Assembly: GCF_000383855.1 (NCBI RefSeq)
Contig: NZ_KB912877.1
Span: 1,212,616-1,276,615 of the forward strand
Length of the DNA stretch: 64,000 bases
Direction of reading: 5' to 3'
Source: Methylobacter marinus A45
GTDB lineage: Bacteria > Pseudomonadota > Gammaproteobacteria > Methylococcales > Methylomonadaceae
Shown here piece after piece: positions 7,916 through 16,711 of the stretch (within the stretch, counting starts at the first letter, position 1; each line of letters begins with the position of its first letter). The translations under genes were made by a program, and so were the position numbers. Under the pieces are notes generated by a model. That model did no database searches. It had not been told where the DNA came from and was given only the letters and a program-made list of their open reading frames with translations.

Positions 7916-8031
7916 TTAATTAATAATACGCTGGCCTTCTATCCATTGAATGGACGAACTTTCCGCTTAAGCCGAGGCCTATCAAGGAAGATGTAGGAAA
8001 GCCTACAAAACCTCAAGCCGCCGGGCTTGAT

Positions 8032-8676
8032 TCAGCTTTTCATGACGCCCAGCACCATGGCGATGTGCGCCAGTTCGGCCGTGGTCGATACCTTGAGCTT
8101 GCTTTTGATCTGCGTGCCGTAATTGGCCACGGTTTTATAACCCAGGCATAGCTCATCGGAAATTCTATGCAGAGTCAGGCCCTTTGCCAGCAACCGGAAG
8201 ACATCGAATTCCCGGGCGGACAAGGTGTCTATCAGCGCCCGATAATCGGCCTGGTTCGTTTGCGCGGGCAGGCTTTTCCTTAATCCCTGTTCAATATAAG
8301 CTTCGCCAGCGGCTATTTTCTCCAGCGCTTCCACCAAAATCTCCGGCGCGGAATTTTTGGTGATATAGCCTTTCGCGCCGGCTCCCAGCGCCCGGTTGAC
8401 ATAAACGATCTCGTCATGCACGCTGAAGACCAGTATCCTGGCCGCGCTGTCGCGCAGCAGGATGCGCCGTATGCTTTCCAGCCCGCCGATGCCCGGCATC
8501 GATAAATCGAGCACGATGACATCCGGCTGTTTTTCCAGGTAAAGCTGGCAGGCCTGTTCGCCCCGCTCGGCTTCGGCTATCACGTCTATATGGTCCACGG
8601 AGGACAGCAGCAGGCGGAAACCGGCCCTTACCACGGCATGGTCATCCACCAGAATAACTTTTATTTTTTCTTTCAT
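8032..8676 (-). CDS. MoxX-like NarL/FixJ-family response regulator
   Basis: This 214-aa protein has an N-terminal receiver domain: acidic pair D11-D12, phospho-acceptor D57 in VIVLDLSMPG, and a conserved Lys in GYITKN. A LuxR-type helix-turn-helix follows (about 148-205, LSAREFDVFRLLAKGLTLHRISDEL). It is a transcription factor activated by phosphorylation. Its ATG overlaps the stop of the upstream sensor kinase by 4 bp (ATGA), so the two are translationally coupled. Because the kinase carries a MoxY-type sensor domain, the regulator is probably the MoxX-like partner. The targets are unknown; the divergent beta-propeller gene is the nearest candidate. Confidence 0.9.
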   Translation of the reverse strand: MKEKIKVILVDDHAVVRAGFRLLLSSVDHIDVIAEAERGEQACQLYLEKQPDVIVLDLSMPGIGGLESIRRILLRDSAARILVFSVHDEIVYVNRALGAGAKGYITKNSAPEILVEALEKIAAGEAYIEQGLRKSLPAQTNQADYRALIDTLSAREFDVFRLLAKGLTLHRISDELCLGYKTVANYGTQIKSKLKVSTTAELAHIAMVLGVMKS

Positions 8677-10004
8677 TTCAAAGGAATAGTCGCGATGATG
8701 TTCATACCTTGTTGTGGCCGGGTCTCCAGGCGGAACTCGCCACCCAGGCTTTTGATTCGCTCTCTCATGCCTAGCAGCCCGAAACCCATTTTTATTTTTT
8801 CCGGCATATAGCCCTTGCCATTATCCGTCACCTGCAGGCGCAATTGCTTGATGGTCGTCTCCCGCGGCATTATTTCGAGGCAAATGATAGCCTCTTCGGC
8901 CTGCGCATGGCGAACAATATTGGTGATGCACTCCTGCACGACCCTGAAGACCTGGATGGTGATTTTCGGCTCCAGTCCGTCAACGTCATCAGCACAATTC
9001 AGGAGCAGTTTCAATTCGGGATTCCGGTTCGACCATTGGTTGATCAGGTCTTCCAGGGTCGCCTTCAAGCCCAGTTCGGTCAGGATCAACGGATGCAGGT
9101 TGCGCATCATGGAGCGCACGACCGTAATCAGATGATCGCAAATGCCGGTAATGGCATCGGCGATCCGTTCGGCCTCGGCTTTGTTGCTTTTGGCCGTGAC
9201 CGCCATGACTTTAATGGCGGTTAACGACTGCCCCAGTTCGTCATGCAATTCCTGCGACAGACGTTGCCGCTCTTCTTCCTGGATTTCCAGCGAGTGCAGC
9301 GTCAGGGCGCTGTTTTCCTTTTGGGCCACGTCCAGTGTGTGAGTCATGTGGTTGATGGCCTTGGCAATGCTGTCGTATTCCTGAATGGAAAAGTCCGGCA
9401 GTTTGTGCTGATACTGCCCCTGCTCGATGGCTTTCAAGCCGTCGACGATGACGGCGATCGCCTTGAACGCCTTGTTGAAAGCCAAATTGACGGCCAGAAA
9501 CGTGATCAGCGTCATCACCAGCAGGGATACGAAAAACGAGAAGCTTTCCTCCCAAACCTCGACGATCTCATCCAGCGGATCAGCCTGAATGATCAGCGTG
9601 ATCTGTTCGCCGTCCGCGGTAGTCAGTTGCTGCTCCAGTTGCGGGTATTCGGCCGATACCAGATTGATAAACCATTGCGGCGGCATATAAGCCTCGGCGT
9701 CGATGTCCTCTCTCTGCTTGGCCGAATAGCTGATCACCTCTCCCTCCGGCTTTTTCAGTTGAATATTTAAATGACGGGTTTGCTCCAGCGAGACGAACCG
9801 CGGCAGCCAGGTATCGACATCGAACGCCGTCTGTTGCGATTGCGGAAAATTGAGCTGAATGAACTGGGCGGCCAGGTTAAGCGATGAATCGATTTCCCGG
9901 CTGACGGCGTCGCGCGCCTGCCAGATGGCCACGGAGCCGCCTAAAATCAGAATGGCGATACTGGTAAGGAAAATCCTGATGTTGATCTGATAGCGTAAAC
10001 TCAT
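8673..10004 (-). CDS. MoxY-like membrane sensor histidine kinase
   Basis: This 443-aa protein has a membrane helix at about 9-29, a periplasmic LapD/MoxY-like N-terminal domain (30-155), a second helix at about 156-178 and a HAMP linker. A HisKA_3 dimerisation helix follows, with the phospho-accepting His254 in RLSQELHDELGQS. The C-terminal ATPase domain contains DNGKGY and GFGLLGMRERI. HisKA_3 kinases pair with NarL-type regulators, as found directly downstream. MoxY with MoxX controls methanol dehydrogenase genes in Paracoccus-type methylotrophs; the same role here is an inference. The signal sensed is unknown. Confidence 0.88.
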   Translation of the reverse strand: MSLRYQINIRIFLTSIAILILGGSVAIWQARDAVSREIDSSLNLAAQFIQLNFPQSQQTAFDVDTWLPRFVSLEQTRHLNIQLKKPEGEVISYSAKQREDIDAEAYMPPQWFINLVSAEYPQLEQQLTTADGEQITLIIQADPLDEIVEVWEESFSFFVSLLVMTLITFLAVNLAFNKAFKAIAVIVDGLKAIEQGQYQHKLPDFSIQEYDSIAKAINHMTHTLDVAQKENSALTLHSLEIQEEERQRLSQELHDELGQSLTAIKVMAVTAKSNKAEAERIADAITGICDHLITVVRSMMRNLHPLILTELGLKATLEDLINQWSNRNPELKLLLNCADDVDGLEPKITIQVFRVVQECITNIVRHAQAEEAIICLEIMPRETTIKQLRLQVTDNGKGYMPEKIKMGFGLLGMRERIKSLGGEFRLETRPQQGMNIIATIPLK

Positions 10005-10141
10005 CTTCGGTTCGCCTAAATTCTCAATTATGGTGTTCAGGTTCCTCTCCTCCTATAGGAAAAATTCTTTTTTTTACCATCGCTGTTTATCTTCTTGACG
10101 GCAATGCTATGTTATGTGCTTTTTTTTGCAAGAACACGCTT

Positions 10142-11098
10142 ATGAAACACATTATAACGGCTGCCCTGCTGATAGCGGGCAGTATCGCTCATGCGGAAAC
10201 GGTTTTTGTGACGCTGGAGAAAGACAACGCCCTTGCCGTTGTCGATCCGATCGCAGGCAAGTTGCTGAAAACCGTTGACGTCGGCCAGCGTCCGCGCGGC
10301 ATCGCCATCAGCAAGGATTACCGGCACCTTTACATCGCCACCAGCGATGACAATACCATCCGCATCATTAACAGCGACACCTTTGCCGAGGAAGGCCAAC
10401 TGCCTTCCGGCGAGGATCCGGAAACGTTCGCGCTGGATCCCGACGGCCGGTTCGCCTATGTCTCCAACGAAGATGACAGCCTGGTGACGGCCATCGACAT
10501 TGATCAACGCAAGGCCATCAAGACGGTTCCGGTCGGCGTCGAACCGGAAGGCATTACCGTCAGCCCAGACGGCAAATGGGTGGCCAACGCGTCGGAAGCC
10601 ACCAACATGGTGCACTGGATTGACCGCAACAGCCTTACCGTCGTCGATAACACGCTGGTTGATCCCCGCCCCCGCGCGCTAAGCTTTACCGCCGACAGCC
10701 AGCAACTCTGGGTGACATCGGAAATGGCCGGCACGGTGACGGTTATCGATGTGGCGACGCGCCAAATCATCAAGCAGATCAAGCTGGCCGTGTCCGGCGT
10801 CACGGATGACAAGATCCAGCCGGTCGGCGTGCTGATCGACAACGAGCGGCAGTGGGCCTATGTGGCCATGGGACCGGCCAACCGGGTTGCCGTGATCAAT
10901 GCCCAGACTCTTGAACCGGAGAAATATTTACTGGTGGGTCAGCGGGTCTGGAACCTGGCGTTCTCGCCGGACCAGAAACGCCTTTATACGACCAACGGCG
11001 TCAGCAATGACATTTCCCTGATCGATCTGGAAGCCCATAAGGTCACCAAGTCCGTGGGCGTCGGGCGTTATCCGTGGGGCGTTGCGGTCAAGCCTTAG
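10142..11098 (+). CDS. PQQ-associated YVTN-repeat beta-propeller, secreted
   Basis: This 318-aa protein starts at the ATG at 10142, which gives the signal peptide MKHIITAALLIAGSIAHA. The mature part is about seven repeats of the YVTN type, seen as KLLKTVDVGQRPRGIAIS, KAIKTVPVGVEPEGITVSPD and KVTKSVGVGRYPWGVAV. It matches the family of PQQ-dependent catabolism-associated beta-propellers, periplasmic proteins encoded beside PQQ alcohol dehydrogenase or ABC transport genes. Its molecular role is unknown. It is divergent from the MoxYX-like pair across 137 bp, which must contain both promoters; this suggests it is a target of that system. No PQQ enzyme gene is adjacent. Confidence 0.85.
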   Translation: MKHIITAALLIAGSIAHAETVFVTLEKDNALAVVDPIAGKLLKTVDVGQRPRGIAISKDYRHLYIATSDDNTIRIINSDTFAEEGQLPSGEDPETFALDPDGRFAYVSNEDDSLVTAIDIDQRKAIKTVPVGVEPEGITVSPDGKWVANASEATNMVHWIDRNSLTVVDNTLVDPRPRALSFTADSQQLWVTSEMAGTVTVIDVATRQIIKQIKLAVSGVTDDKIQPVGVLIDNERQWAYVAMGPANRVAVINAQTLEPEKYLLVGQRVWNLAFSPDQKRLYTTNGVSNDISLIDLEAHKVTKSVGVGRYPWGVAVKP

Positions 11099-11771
11099 GC
11101 GCTGTATCCCCTTGGCACATGTTACGCGATAGGTTGAATTTGGATCATCATAATTAAAATGTCGCCAGCGCGACGGTGATTTGAATCGGCTTGCCAATGT
11201 AGGTGCGAATTCACTTGTGCCCTTCAGGGTGTTCGCACGGGTACTGATAAGGTGACTGCGAATACCCTCTGGGTCACAAGTGAATTCGCACCCATCGGAA
11301 CTGACTTTATGCATTTAGGATTTGGCTAAAAATGGCTTCCTGAAATGACAATCCTGCACAGGATGTGCCGACCCAAAGCAAGCGCTCCAGGCGGCGCAAT
11401 GGCGCGCATCGCTCGCGGACGATGCGCCTCCTGACGTCGGCTCATCCTATGTTTAAACAGGGAAATGATTGACGACCCAATCCTTGGTAGTATTGAGATC
11501 GGCTTAATATAGCGTCGCTAGCCGAAAGCGGTGCTGCCCGGCACGGCAAACGGGATAAAAAATCACACATGCGTAACTTCAGAACCTTAAAAAATAGCGG
11601 ATGTTCGCCGTCAATTCGTCCAAGGAGCAAACGCGGGCACGGCGGCTCGCCGCTTCACCCCTTGCCGGCGCCCTGCCTGAACCGGAATGCCCTGTCAGCT
11701 GTATCAAAAACTCGATTGGTCTATACTCATAGACTGTTTCTACATTCCATAATTTAAGCTAGGCTCACACG
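11099..11771. repeat. Repeat cluster: palindrome B, 166-bp element A, and MITE fragments
   Basis: No gene is supported in these 670 bases. In order: a left-end-like fragment of the 7600 MITE (about 11120-11187); a palindrome with perfect 17-bp arms GTGCGAATTCACTTGTG at 11203-11219 and 11275-11291; element A copy 1 at 11318-11483, starting GGATTTGGCTAAAAATGG and ending in a degenerate inverted copy; and a shortened MITE relative at 11492-11581 ending GCGTAACTTCAG. The last 190 bp should hold the promoter of the following gene. Confidence 0.7.
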
Positions 11772-12869
11772 ATGAATGAATGGTTTTTTTCTTTTAATAA
11801 TACAGTCAGCGGCCCCTATACATTGGATTATGCAAAGGTTTTCGCCCGCGAACACCAGGGTGCTTATTGCTGGTGCCCGCGTTTTCCCGACTGGATTCCC
11901 ATTTTCGAGGCAACTGAAATCAGGCCGATGAAGAAAGACGGCGTCACGCCTTTTCCGCCGCCGCCTGCGCATATGATGTCGCCCAAGCCGACGGCATTGC
12001 CTGCCGGCGTTCAGCCGGTCAATGCGGCTGGTACGCAACCGGATGTCCAGTCTTCCGGCGGGTTTGGCCAGCAAGCGGTCACTGACGGTATCGATTATAA
12101 AATCTACGGTCATGAAATGCAGTTTGTGGAAATCGAACTGGACCCGCAAGAGAGCGCGGTCGCCGAGGCGGGCGCGATGATGTACAAAAGCCCGGGAGTA
12201 AAAATGGAAACCATTTTCGGGGACGGTTCGGCCAATCAGCAATCCGGTATCATGGGGCTATTGCTGGGCGCGGGTAAGCGCTTGCTGACAAACGAAAGCC
12301 TGTTTGTTACCGTGTTCACGCAAAACGCCCATGGTAAAGGTAAAGTGGCGTTCGCGGCACCTTTTCCAGGCACTATTCTCGCCTTGAATTTGAACGACTA
12401 TGGCCAAAAACTGATTTGCCAGAAAGACAGCTTTTTGGCGGCCGCCAAAGGCGTGCAGATCGGCATTCATTTCCAGCGCCGTATTTTGACCGGCCTGTTT
12501 GGCGGTGAAGGTTTTATCATGCAAAAACTGGAAGGCAATGGCTGGGTGTTTGTTCATGCCGGCGGTTGCCTGCAAAAAATAGAACTGGCCGTCGGTGAAA
12601 CGCTGCATGTCGATACCGGGTGTCTGGCGGCGATGACCGGCAGCGTTGATTTTGACATTCAACAGGCCGGCGGCATTAAAACCATGCTGTTTGGCGGCGA
12701 AGGCTTGTTTTTTGCCAAGTTAACCGGCCCTGGCACCGTTTGGCTGCAAAGTCTGCCGTTCTCGCGCCTGGCAGGCAGGATGATGACATCGGCGCCGCAA
12801 GGTGGCGGCAGACAACAAGGCGAAGGCTCCATTCTAGGGGGACTGGGGAATTTACTCGATGGGGATTGA
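11772..12869 (+). CDS. GYF_2-AIM24 (TIGR00266 family) fusion protein
   Basis: This 365-aa protein has two domains. Residues 1-50 (MNEWFFSFNNTVSGPYTL ... WCPRFPDWIPIFE) form a GYF_2-type domain, a small module thought to bind peptides or partner proteins. After a Pro-rich linker (55-85), residues 100-340 match the AIM24/TIGR00266 family (FVEIELDPQESAVAEAGAMMYKSPGV, LFGGEGLFFAKLTGPGTVWLQSLP), a double beta-barrel of unknown function in bacteria. It ends in a Gly-rich tail. There is no signal peptide, so it is probably cytoplasmic. It stands alone and is bordered by inverted copies of palindrome B. Confidence 0.8.
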   Translation: MNEWFFSFNNTVSGPYTLDYAKVFAREHQGAYCWCPRFPDWIPIFEATEIRPMKKDGVTPFPPPPAHMMSPKPTALPAGVQPVNAAGTQPDVQSSGGFGQQAVTDGIDYKIYGHEMQFVEIELDPQESAVAEAGAMMYKSPGVKMETIFGDGSANQQSGIMGLLLGAGKRLLTNESLFVTVFTQNAHGKGKVAFAAPFPGTILALNLNDYGQKLICQKDSFLAAAKGVQIGIHFQRRILTGLFGGEGFIMQKLEGNGWVFVHAGGCLQKIELAVGETLHVDTGCLAAMTGSVDFDIQQAGGIKTMLFGGEGLFFAKLTGPGTVWLQSLPFSRLAGRMMTSAPQGGGRQQGEGSILGGLGNLLDGD

Positions 12870-12948
12870 TGCAACCTTGTAGGGAGAACGGCTTTTAGCA
12901 ACGCGCATGCAAAACTTCATCACATGTGCGGATGGGTTTCCGATGCGG

Positions 12949-13019
12949 GTGCGAATTCACTTTTGCTCCAGAGGGCATTCGCAGTCACCTTATCAGTGCC
13001 CGTGCGAATGAATTCGCAC
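12949..13019. repeat. Palindrome B, inverted second copy
   Basis: GTGCGAATTCAC (12949) to AATTCGCAC (13019). The interior ATTCGCAGTCACCTTATCAG is the reverse complement of the interior of the copy at 11203-11291, with about one mismatch over 32 bp. The two copies therefore flank the GYF-AIM24 gene in opposite orientation. The arms of this copy are shorter. Confidence 0.75.
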
Positions 13020-13102
13020 CTACATTAAGCCGGTTCAAATTACCGCTGCGTTAGCCGCATTTTTTAATCGATCTCTATGCCTTTCGCTGCCAGCGGGCTG
13101 TA

Positions 13103-16100
13103 TCAAGACGCTTTCCGCAGTTCGCCCATGCCGTTCGGCTTTTTGACCACCTGCAGCTGCGTCTTGAAGCGTTTCTGCACGCTTTCGACATGGGAGATAA
13201 CGCCGACGATTTTCCCGTGCGTATGCAGGCTTTCCAGGGTGCTGATGACGGTATACAGGTTTTCCGCATCCAGGTTGCCGAAGCCTTCATCCAGAAACAG
13301 CGAGTCCACGGCCTTGCCGTTGTTGGCCAGCTCCGAAAGCCCCAATGCCAGGGCCAAGCTCACGATAAAGCTTTCGCCGCCGGATAAGGTCCGGGGCAGA
13401 CGGCGGACGTTGGCCTGATAGGTATCCTCGATCTCCAGCGCCAGCCCCTGCTCACTGGGTTTTCGCCGGATGTAATACCGGCCGCTGATTTTCTCGAGTA
13501 TTTCGTTGGTCTGGGCCAGTAACCGGTCCGCAACCTGCCGCTGCACGCGGCGACGGAATTCCATGCCGCTTTCCGCCGTAATCTGCTGCGCTTCCGCCAG
13601 GCATTGGGCGGTGATGGCTTCCTGGTCATGGAGCCGGGCCAGGACCGCATCATGCTGTTGCTTACGCTGCGCCTGTTCCTTCAGGATTCTTTCCAGGCGC
13701 TGGACTTCCTGCCGCGCGATGTCTATTTTTTCGGCCAGGCTTCTTAACTGAACCTCTACTTCTTCCTTGCTCAAGGTCGTGTCTGCTTGAGCGAGCTCGG
13801 CCTGCAACAGGGCATTATTCTGCTCCAGCTGTGCCGTCATGGTTTCAATGTCCGTCTCCAGCGCGGTCAATTGCCCTTCCAGTTCCGGCTGGCGATCGAT
13901 CAGCTCCAGCATGGCCTCAAGCGCCTGCAGGCTCTCAAACTGCGTGCCTTGCAATTTCTGCTGCAGCGCCTGCCGCAGGCCGGCAAGTTCGGCTTCCTGT
14001 TGCGCGATCGATTGCTCCTTGTCGGCGATCAGCTTCTGTTTCTCGATCAGGGCCAGATGCAGGCCGACGGCTTCTTCCTGCCGCAGCCGGCGGCTGTAGA
14101 CCTCAAGCTTGTCACTGTCTTCCTGGATCTTGGCCCGGGCCGCGGCCTCTTTCTGGCTCAGCGCGTCCAGTTCCTCGACCAGTGTCTTGCGGCGGAACGC
14201 ATAGCCCTGGTATTCCTGGCGCCGGCTGTTGAGCCGGTCGAACAATAGATCTTCCTTACCGATGGCCGGCAGTTTTTCGCCGAGCGCGGCCAGCTGTTCA
14301 ATGAGCTTGTCGGTCAGCTGTTTTTCTTCCTGCTGACACCTGGCCAGATCCGCTTCCGTATCGATCTGATCCTGGGGACGCCCCTGCCACTCGGCATCCA
14401 GTCTTTCCGTATTGGCTTTCAGTTGCTCTATGGCGTCTTCGGTCCTGACCAGCAGGGCTTTTAATTTTTCAATGCTGTCCTGCTTGCTCTTGTATCGGGC
14501 CGCCAGCGTGACGATATTTTTCAATTCGTCGGTTTCGGCGCTCAGCAGCTGTTTCATCAGTTTGGTATTATCGATGCTCAGCTCGCGGCTGGCGATATTG
14601 AGCCGGTTGCTCAGCATCTGCCATTGCGACTTGATCTGCGCCAACTGCGTCTCGGTTGCCCGGTTTTTTTCCTCTTGTTTTTGCGCGACGGCGATTTGCT
14701 GCGTCAGTTTATCGGCCGTTGCCGCCAGCGCCTGGACTTTGGCCCGCTGGTCGGCCAGGGCCTGTTGGGAATTGGACACGGCCGGCGGACGTTTGACATA
14801 AGGGTGCGTCAGGGAACCGCATAACGGACAGGGCTTGCCTTCCACCAGATGGTGCCGTTCCGCTTCCATTCTTTTCAGCAGGGCTTCCCGGACAACCGAC
14901 TCTTCCAGCGCCCGGACGATATTTTCCTCGCGGCTCAGTTCCTGCCGGGTCTTTTCCAGATCGCGGGTCAATGCCTCGAGATCATATACCGGCGCCTCTC
15001 TGCCGAAGAGGTTGCTGAAAAAATCGAATCCGGCATCGGCCAGTTTCAGATACGCCCGGGCCAGGCTGTTTAATTCCTGAAAGTCGGCAACACGCTCTTG
15101 TTGTTCCTGGCGCAGCTCTTCAATTTGCTCGGGGTTATGGCCCTCCGCCAGCGTTATCAGTTCCTGCTCTTCATCTTCGAGCTTGGCTTTCAGATCGGCG
15201 AGTTTCTTGATTTCCCGGTCGGTCGCGGACTTGCTGTTTTTCAGCGAGGTGGTCGTATTCTTCGACCATTTGGCGAAGGATTTCTGTTTTTCCCTGAGCT
15301 CGGCCAGTTCCGTCCTGAGTTTTTTCAAACGGCCGGTTTCGGGAAAATCGGTCAGCAGCGATTGGTCGGCGGCATGCTCGTCCAGCCAGACCGATACGTT
15401 CCCCAGCACCGTCTTCTTTTCCTCGATCTGCGCGCCTAATGTCCGCAGCAAAGCCATCTCCGACTGCTTGTCGACATTCAGCAGATCAATCTGCGCCTTG
15501 GTGCTGTCTATGGCTTCCTTCTGTTCGGCGGCGGATTTTTTGCCCTGATCGGGCGGGACGTTTTTGTCGATATTCGGATCGGCAAGCAGGGTTTCCAACT
15601 GTTTCAGCTCGTTGCGATAGGCGGCCAACGCGGCTTTGTCCTGCTGAATGTCGTGCGCTTTACCGCCAATCGACGCCACATCGTCTTTAAACAGCAGCGC
15701 ATCCTGGGCGACGGCGAGCTTGGCCAAGTTTTCCTGCTGGCTCTCCGCCTGTTTTTTGGCGTCCCGCAGTTGTTTTTCCTGTACGGCGATGTCACTGTTC
15801 AGCGCCGTTATTCTCTTCAGCGCAGCCTGCTGTTGTTTCAACTGGCCGTGCTGGTCGCGCAATTCGGCGTATTGCTCGTTAAAATCGCTTAAATCATGCT
15901 CGTACGCTTCCAGCTTTTCGGCTTCCATGAGCGGCAGGGCCGCCAGATCCTGCCTTAACTGATCCAGGCTTTTTTGCGCGTTCTCGGCTTTTTCAAGAAT
16001 TTCCTTTCTATAATCGGTGTAGATATCACTGCTGATGATTTTTTCCAGGATATCCATGCGCTCGGTATCGAGGGCATTCAGGAAGGCCGCGAAATCGCCC

Positions 16101-16555
16101 TGCGCCAGCAGGATGGAACGCGTGAAATTGCGGAAATTCATGCCGGTGATTTCGGTGATCAGCGCGCAGACCGAATGGGGCGTATCGGCCAGCAGTTCCT
16201 CTGTGTCCCCGAGGCGGGTCAAGGTCATGACCGGCGGCAACGGTTCCGCCTCGGGGCGGCCGCCTTCGCGCGCCACCTGCCAGCCGGAGCGGTATCTTTC
16301 AGCGCCGATGGAAAATTCAATCACCGCGAAACACTCGGCCGTGTGTTTGGTCATGACATGCCGGGCCGGACGCTCAAACCGGAAGGTCTCGCCGTATAAA
16401 GCCAGGGTAATGGCGTCGAGAATGGCGGACTTGCCCGAGCCGTTAGGCCCGGTAATGGCGAAAACACCGGTATCAAATGGCGCCTGGTCAAAGTCGATGC
16501 GGTTCTCGCCTTCTAAGGATTTGATATTTTTAAAGTGGATACTGAGTATTTTCAT
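13103..16555 (-). CDS. sbcC: Exonuclease SbcC (Rad50-like ATPase), no sbcD beside it
   Basis: This 1150-aa SMC-like protein starts at the ATG at 16555 (MKILSIHFKNIKSLEG), the conserved N-terminus. It has Walker A GPNGSGKS near residue 36, a long coiled coil, the central zinc hook GKPCPLCGSLTHP, a second coiled coil, and the C-terminal signature RTLSGGESF with Walker B SLFLDEGFGNLD. With the nuclease SbcD it opens hairpins and cleaves palindromic DNA at stalled forks. SbcD normally precedes sbcC in an operon; here the upstream neighbour is a diguanylate cyclase gene and no nuclease gene is in the window. The gene is full length, so the partner is presumably elsewhere. Confidence 0.93.
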   Translation of the reverse strand: MKILSIHFKNIKSLEGENRIDFDQAPFDTGVFAITGPNGSGKSAILDAITLALYGETFRFERPARHVMTKHTAECFAVIEFSIGAERYRSGWQVAREGGRPEAEPLPPVMTLTRLGDTEELLADTPHSVCALITEITGMNFRNFTRSILLAQGDFAAFLNALDTERMDILEKIISSDIYTDYRKEILEKAENAQKSLDQLRQDLAALPLMEAEKLEAYEHDLSDFNEQYAELRDQHGQLKQQQAALKRITALNSDIAVQEKQLRDAKKQAESQQENLAKLAVAQDALLFKDDVASIGGKAHDIQQDKAALAAYRNELKQLETLLADPNIDKNVPPDQGKKSAAEQKEAIDSTKAQIDLLNVDKQSEMALLRTLGAQIEEKKTVLGNVSVWLDEHAADQSLLTDFPETGRLKKLRTELAELREKQKSFAKWSKNTTTSLKNSKSATDREIKKLADLKAKLEDEEQELITLAEGHNPEQIEELRQEQQERVADFQELNSLARAYLKLADAGFDFFSNLFGREAPVYDLEALTRDLEKTRQELSREENIVRALEESVVREALLKRMEAERHHLVEGKPCPLCGSLTHPYVKRPPAVSNSQQALADQRAKVQALAATADKLTQQIAVAQKQEEKNRATETQLAQIKSQWQMLSNRLNIASRELSIDNTKLMKQLLSAETDELKNIVTLAARYKSKQDSIEKLKALLVRTEDAIEQLKANTERLDAEWQGRPQDQIDTEADLARCQQEEKQLTDKLIEQLAALGEKLPAIGKEDLLFDRLNSRRQEYQGYAFRRKTLVEELDALSQKEAAARAKIQEDSDKLEVYSRRLRQEEAVGLHLALIEKQKLIADKEQSIAQQEAELAGLRQALQQKLQGTQFESLQALEAMLELIDRQPELEGQLTALETDIETMTAQLEQNNALLQAELAQADTTLSKEEVEVQLRSLAEKIDIARQEVQRLERILKEQAQRKQQHDAVLARLHDQEAITAQCLAEAQQITAESGMEFRRRVQRQVADRLLAQTNEILEKISGRYYIRRKPSEQGLALEIEDTYQANVRRLPRTLSGGESFIVSLALALGLSELANNGKAVDSLFLDEGFGNLDAENLYTVISTLESLHTHGKIVGVISHVESVQKRFKTQLQVVKKPNGMGELRKAS

Positions 16556-16711
16556 GCGCTGACGACTCTGCCCGGCAAGGATTAGGTTTTTCAAATCTTT
16601 GCATTATAGCTCCGTCGATCAATATTTTCTTGTTCAGGCTCAGTCTTTTATAACGAATGCCGAAAGTCAGCCGGTAAAATGGGCATTGCGGCAGTTGCCC
16701 GTGCCTGACTC

